From: JBGPBY01 sp041481485
Lineage (GTDB): Bacteria > Acidobacteriota > Terriglobia > 20CM-2-55-15
Length of the DNA stretch: 6,036 bases
Assembly (NCBI GenBank): GCA_041481485.1
Contig: JBGPBY010000457.1
Span: forward strand, 1 to 6,036
Direction of reading: 5' to 3'
Part shown: in pieces, positions 5,656 to 6,036 of the stretch
Layout of the letters: each line of letters begins with the position of its first letter
How positions within the stretch are numbered: the stretch's first letter is position 1
The notes under the pieces: generated by a model
What the model was told of the DNA's origin: nothing
What the model saw: the letters and a program-made list of their open reading frames with translations, nothing else
The model's database searches: none
Program-made: the position numbers and the translations under genes

Positions 5656-5894
5656 AGCGTGTCCGTGGATTCGGATTCAATCGGAATGAAATAGTCTTTC
5701 TCGGGGCAAGCAAACAGCCAATCAACCAGTCCTTCATTAGCCGGCACTGTCTGGCGAACGATCCGGTATTCACCTCGATCGAGACGCTCGACTTCGAATT
5801 CCTGTCCTGCCTCAATGTTGTCCTTTTGCCGAAATTCAGCAGGCAACACAATTTGCCCCTTTGAAGAAACTATTGGACTTTCGACAGCCGCCAT
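5652..5894 (-). CDS. AbrB/MazE/SpoVT-fold antitoxin, VapB type
   Basis: This is an 80-residue DNA-binding antitoxin. The swapped-hairpin AbrB fold covers about 8-47: PIVSSKGQIVLPAEFRQKDNI, then GQEFEVERLDRGEYRIV. The C-terminal tail (56-80), with VDWLFACPEKDYFIPI followed by ESTDTL, is the acidic/aromatic part that in VapB proteins wraps around and inhibits the VapC toxin. VapB normally also represses its own operon. The start ATG at 5894 has no evident Shine-Dalgarno. The upstream ATG at 5904 is out of frame. The stop overlaps a GTG that opens a truncated toxin frame, so the antitoxin looks orphaned. An orphan VapB could still bind toxins from other loci or act as a repressor. Confidence 0.88.
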   Translation of the reverse strand: MAAVESPIVSSKGQIVLPAEFRQKDNIEAGQEFEVERLDRGEYRIVRQTVPANEGLVDWLFACPEKDYFIPIESESTDTL

Positions 5895-5944
5895 CTGACA
5901 ACATGGGCGACGGGTAGTGGGTCAGTTTGAAATCTGCGGCCTGC

Positions 5945-6036
5945 TGTAGGCGCGGTCTATGACCGCGCACAATCTCTCGTTTTATGGATTCTCAATTCGA
6001 GGAATTCCGGTCTGAAAAACTGTGCGCGGTCATAGA
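5945..6036. repeat. REP/BIME-like double hairpin, copy 2 (cut by window end)
   Basis: The left hairpin is TGTAG followed by GCGCGGTC (5950-5957), loop TAT, GACCGCGC (5961-5968), then ACAAT. The right arm begins at 6021 with TGT then GCGCGGTCATAGA and is cut off by the window edge. Sixteen bases of the long inverted repeat can be checked (5956-5971 with 6021-6036) and all pair. Relative to copy 1 at 1380-1454, the second stem pair is C-G instead of G-C, a compensatory change, and the spacer is longer (49 nt after ACA) and unrelated. It lies upstream of the antitoxin gene. Confidence 0.85.

Noticed and set aside
5895..5944. Promoter and operator of the antitoxin gene
   Set aside because: A promoter is expected here, but I see no convincing -10/-35 pair or palindromic operator.

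Overview
This window looks like ordinary chromosomal DNA of a fairly GC-rich Gram-negative bacterium, most likely an Acidobacteriota or a similar soil lineage. That placement is an inference. It rests on the TonB-like protein built from carboxypeptidase-regulatory-like beta domains, the VapB-type antitoxin, and the abundance of REP/BIME-like hairpin repeats between genes. I see no rRNA, tRNA, transposase, integrase or CRISPR array.

Layout from left to right. Positions 1-135 are non-coding and hold a perfect 22-nt palindrome and a fragment of a REP-like repeat. A minus-strand block follows: a HAD-family phosphatase (864-136) is directly coupled (TGATG) to a small DUF5655-like protein with a zinc-knuckle N-terminus (1331-864). 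Upstream of that lies a REP-like double hairpin (1380-1454), then a 624-residue secreted beta-domain/TonB C-terminal protein (3340-1466). A 187-bp gap contains a 102-bp composite inverted repeat (3419-3520). Next is a CmoB-like SAM methyltransferase (4406-3528). A 58-bp divergent promoter region separates it from a plus-strand LCAT-like alpha/beta hydrolase (4465-5520). After an inverted repeat that may serve as a two-way terminator comes a minus-strand AbrB/VapB-type antitoxin (5894-5652). Its overlapping toxin frame is broken after 18 codons (5655-5599). The window ends inside a second copy of the 1380 repeat family (5945-6036).

The genes do not form one obvious pathway. The only tight functional unit visible is the coupled DUF5655/HAD pair. 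The TonB-like protein would act in the cell envelope, and the methyltransferase and hydrolase share only a promoter region.

No clear new defence or mobile system is present. The most interesting signals are the repeats, whose hairpin stems differ between copies by paired (compensatory) changes; the decapitated VapC-like toxin; the internally duplicated beta-domain unit of the TonB-like protein; and the CmoB-like enzyme, which seems to lack residues used by true CmoB to bind carboxy-SAM.
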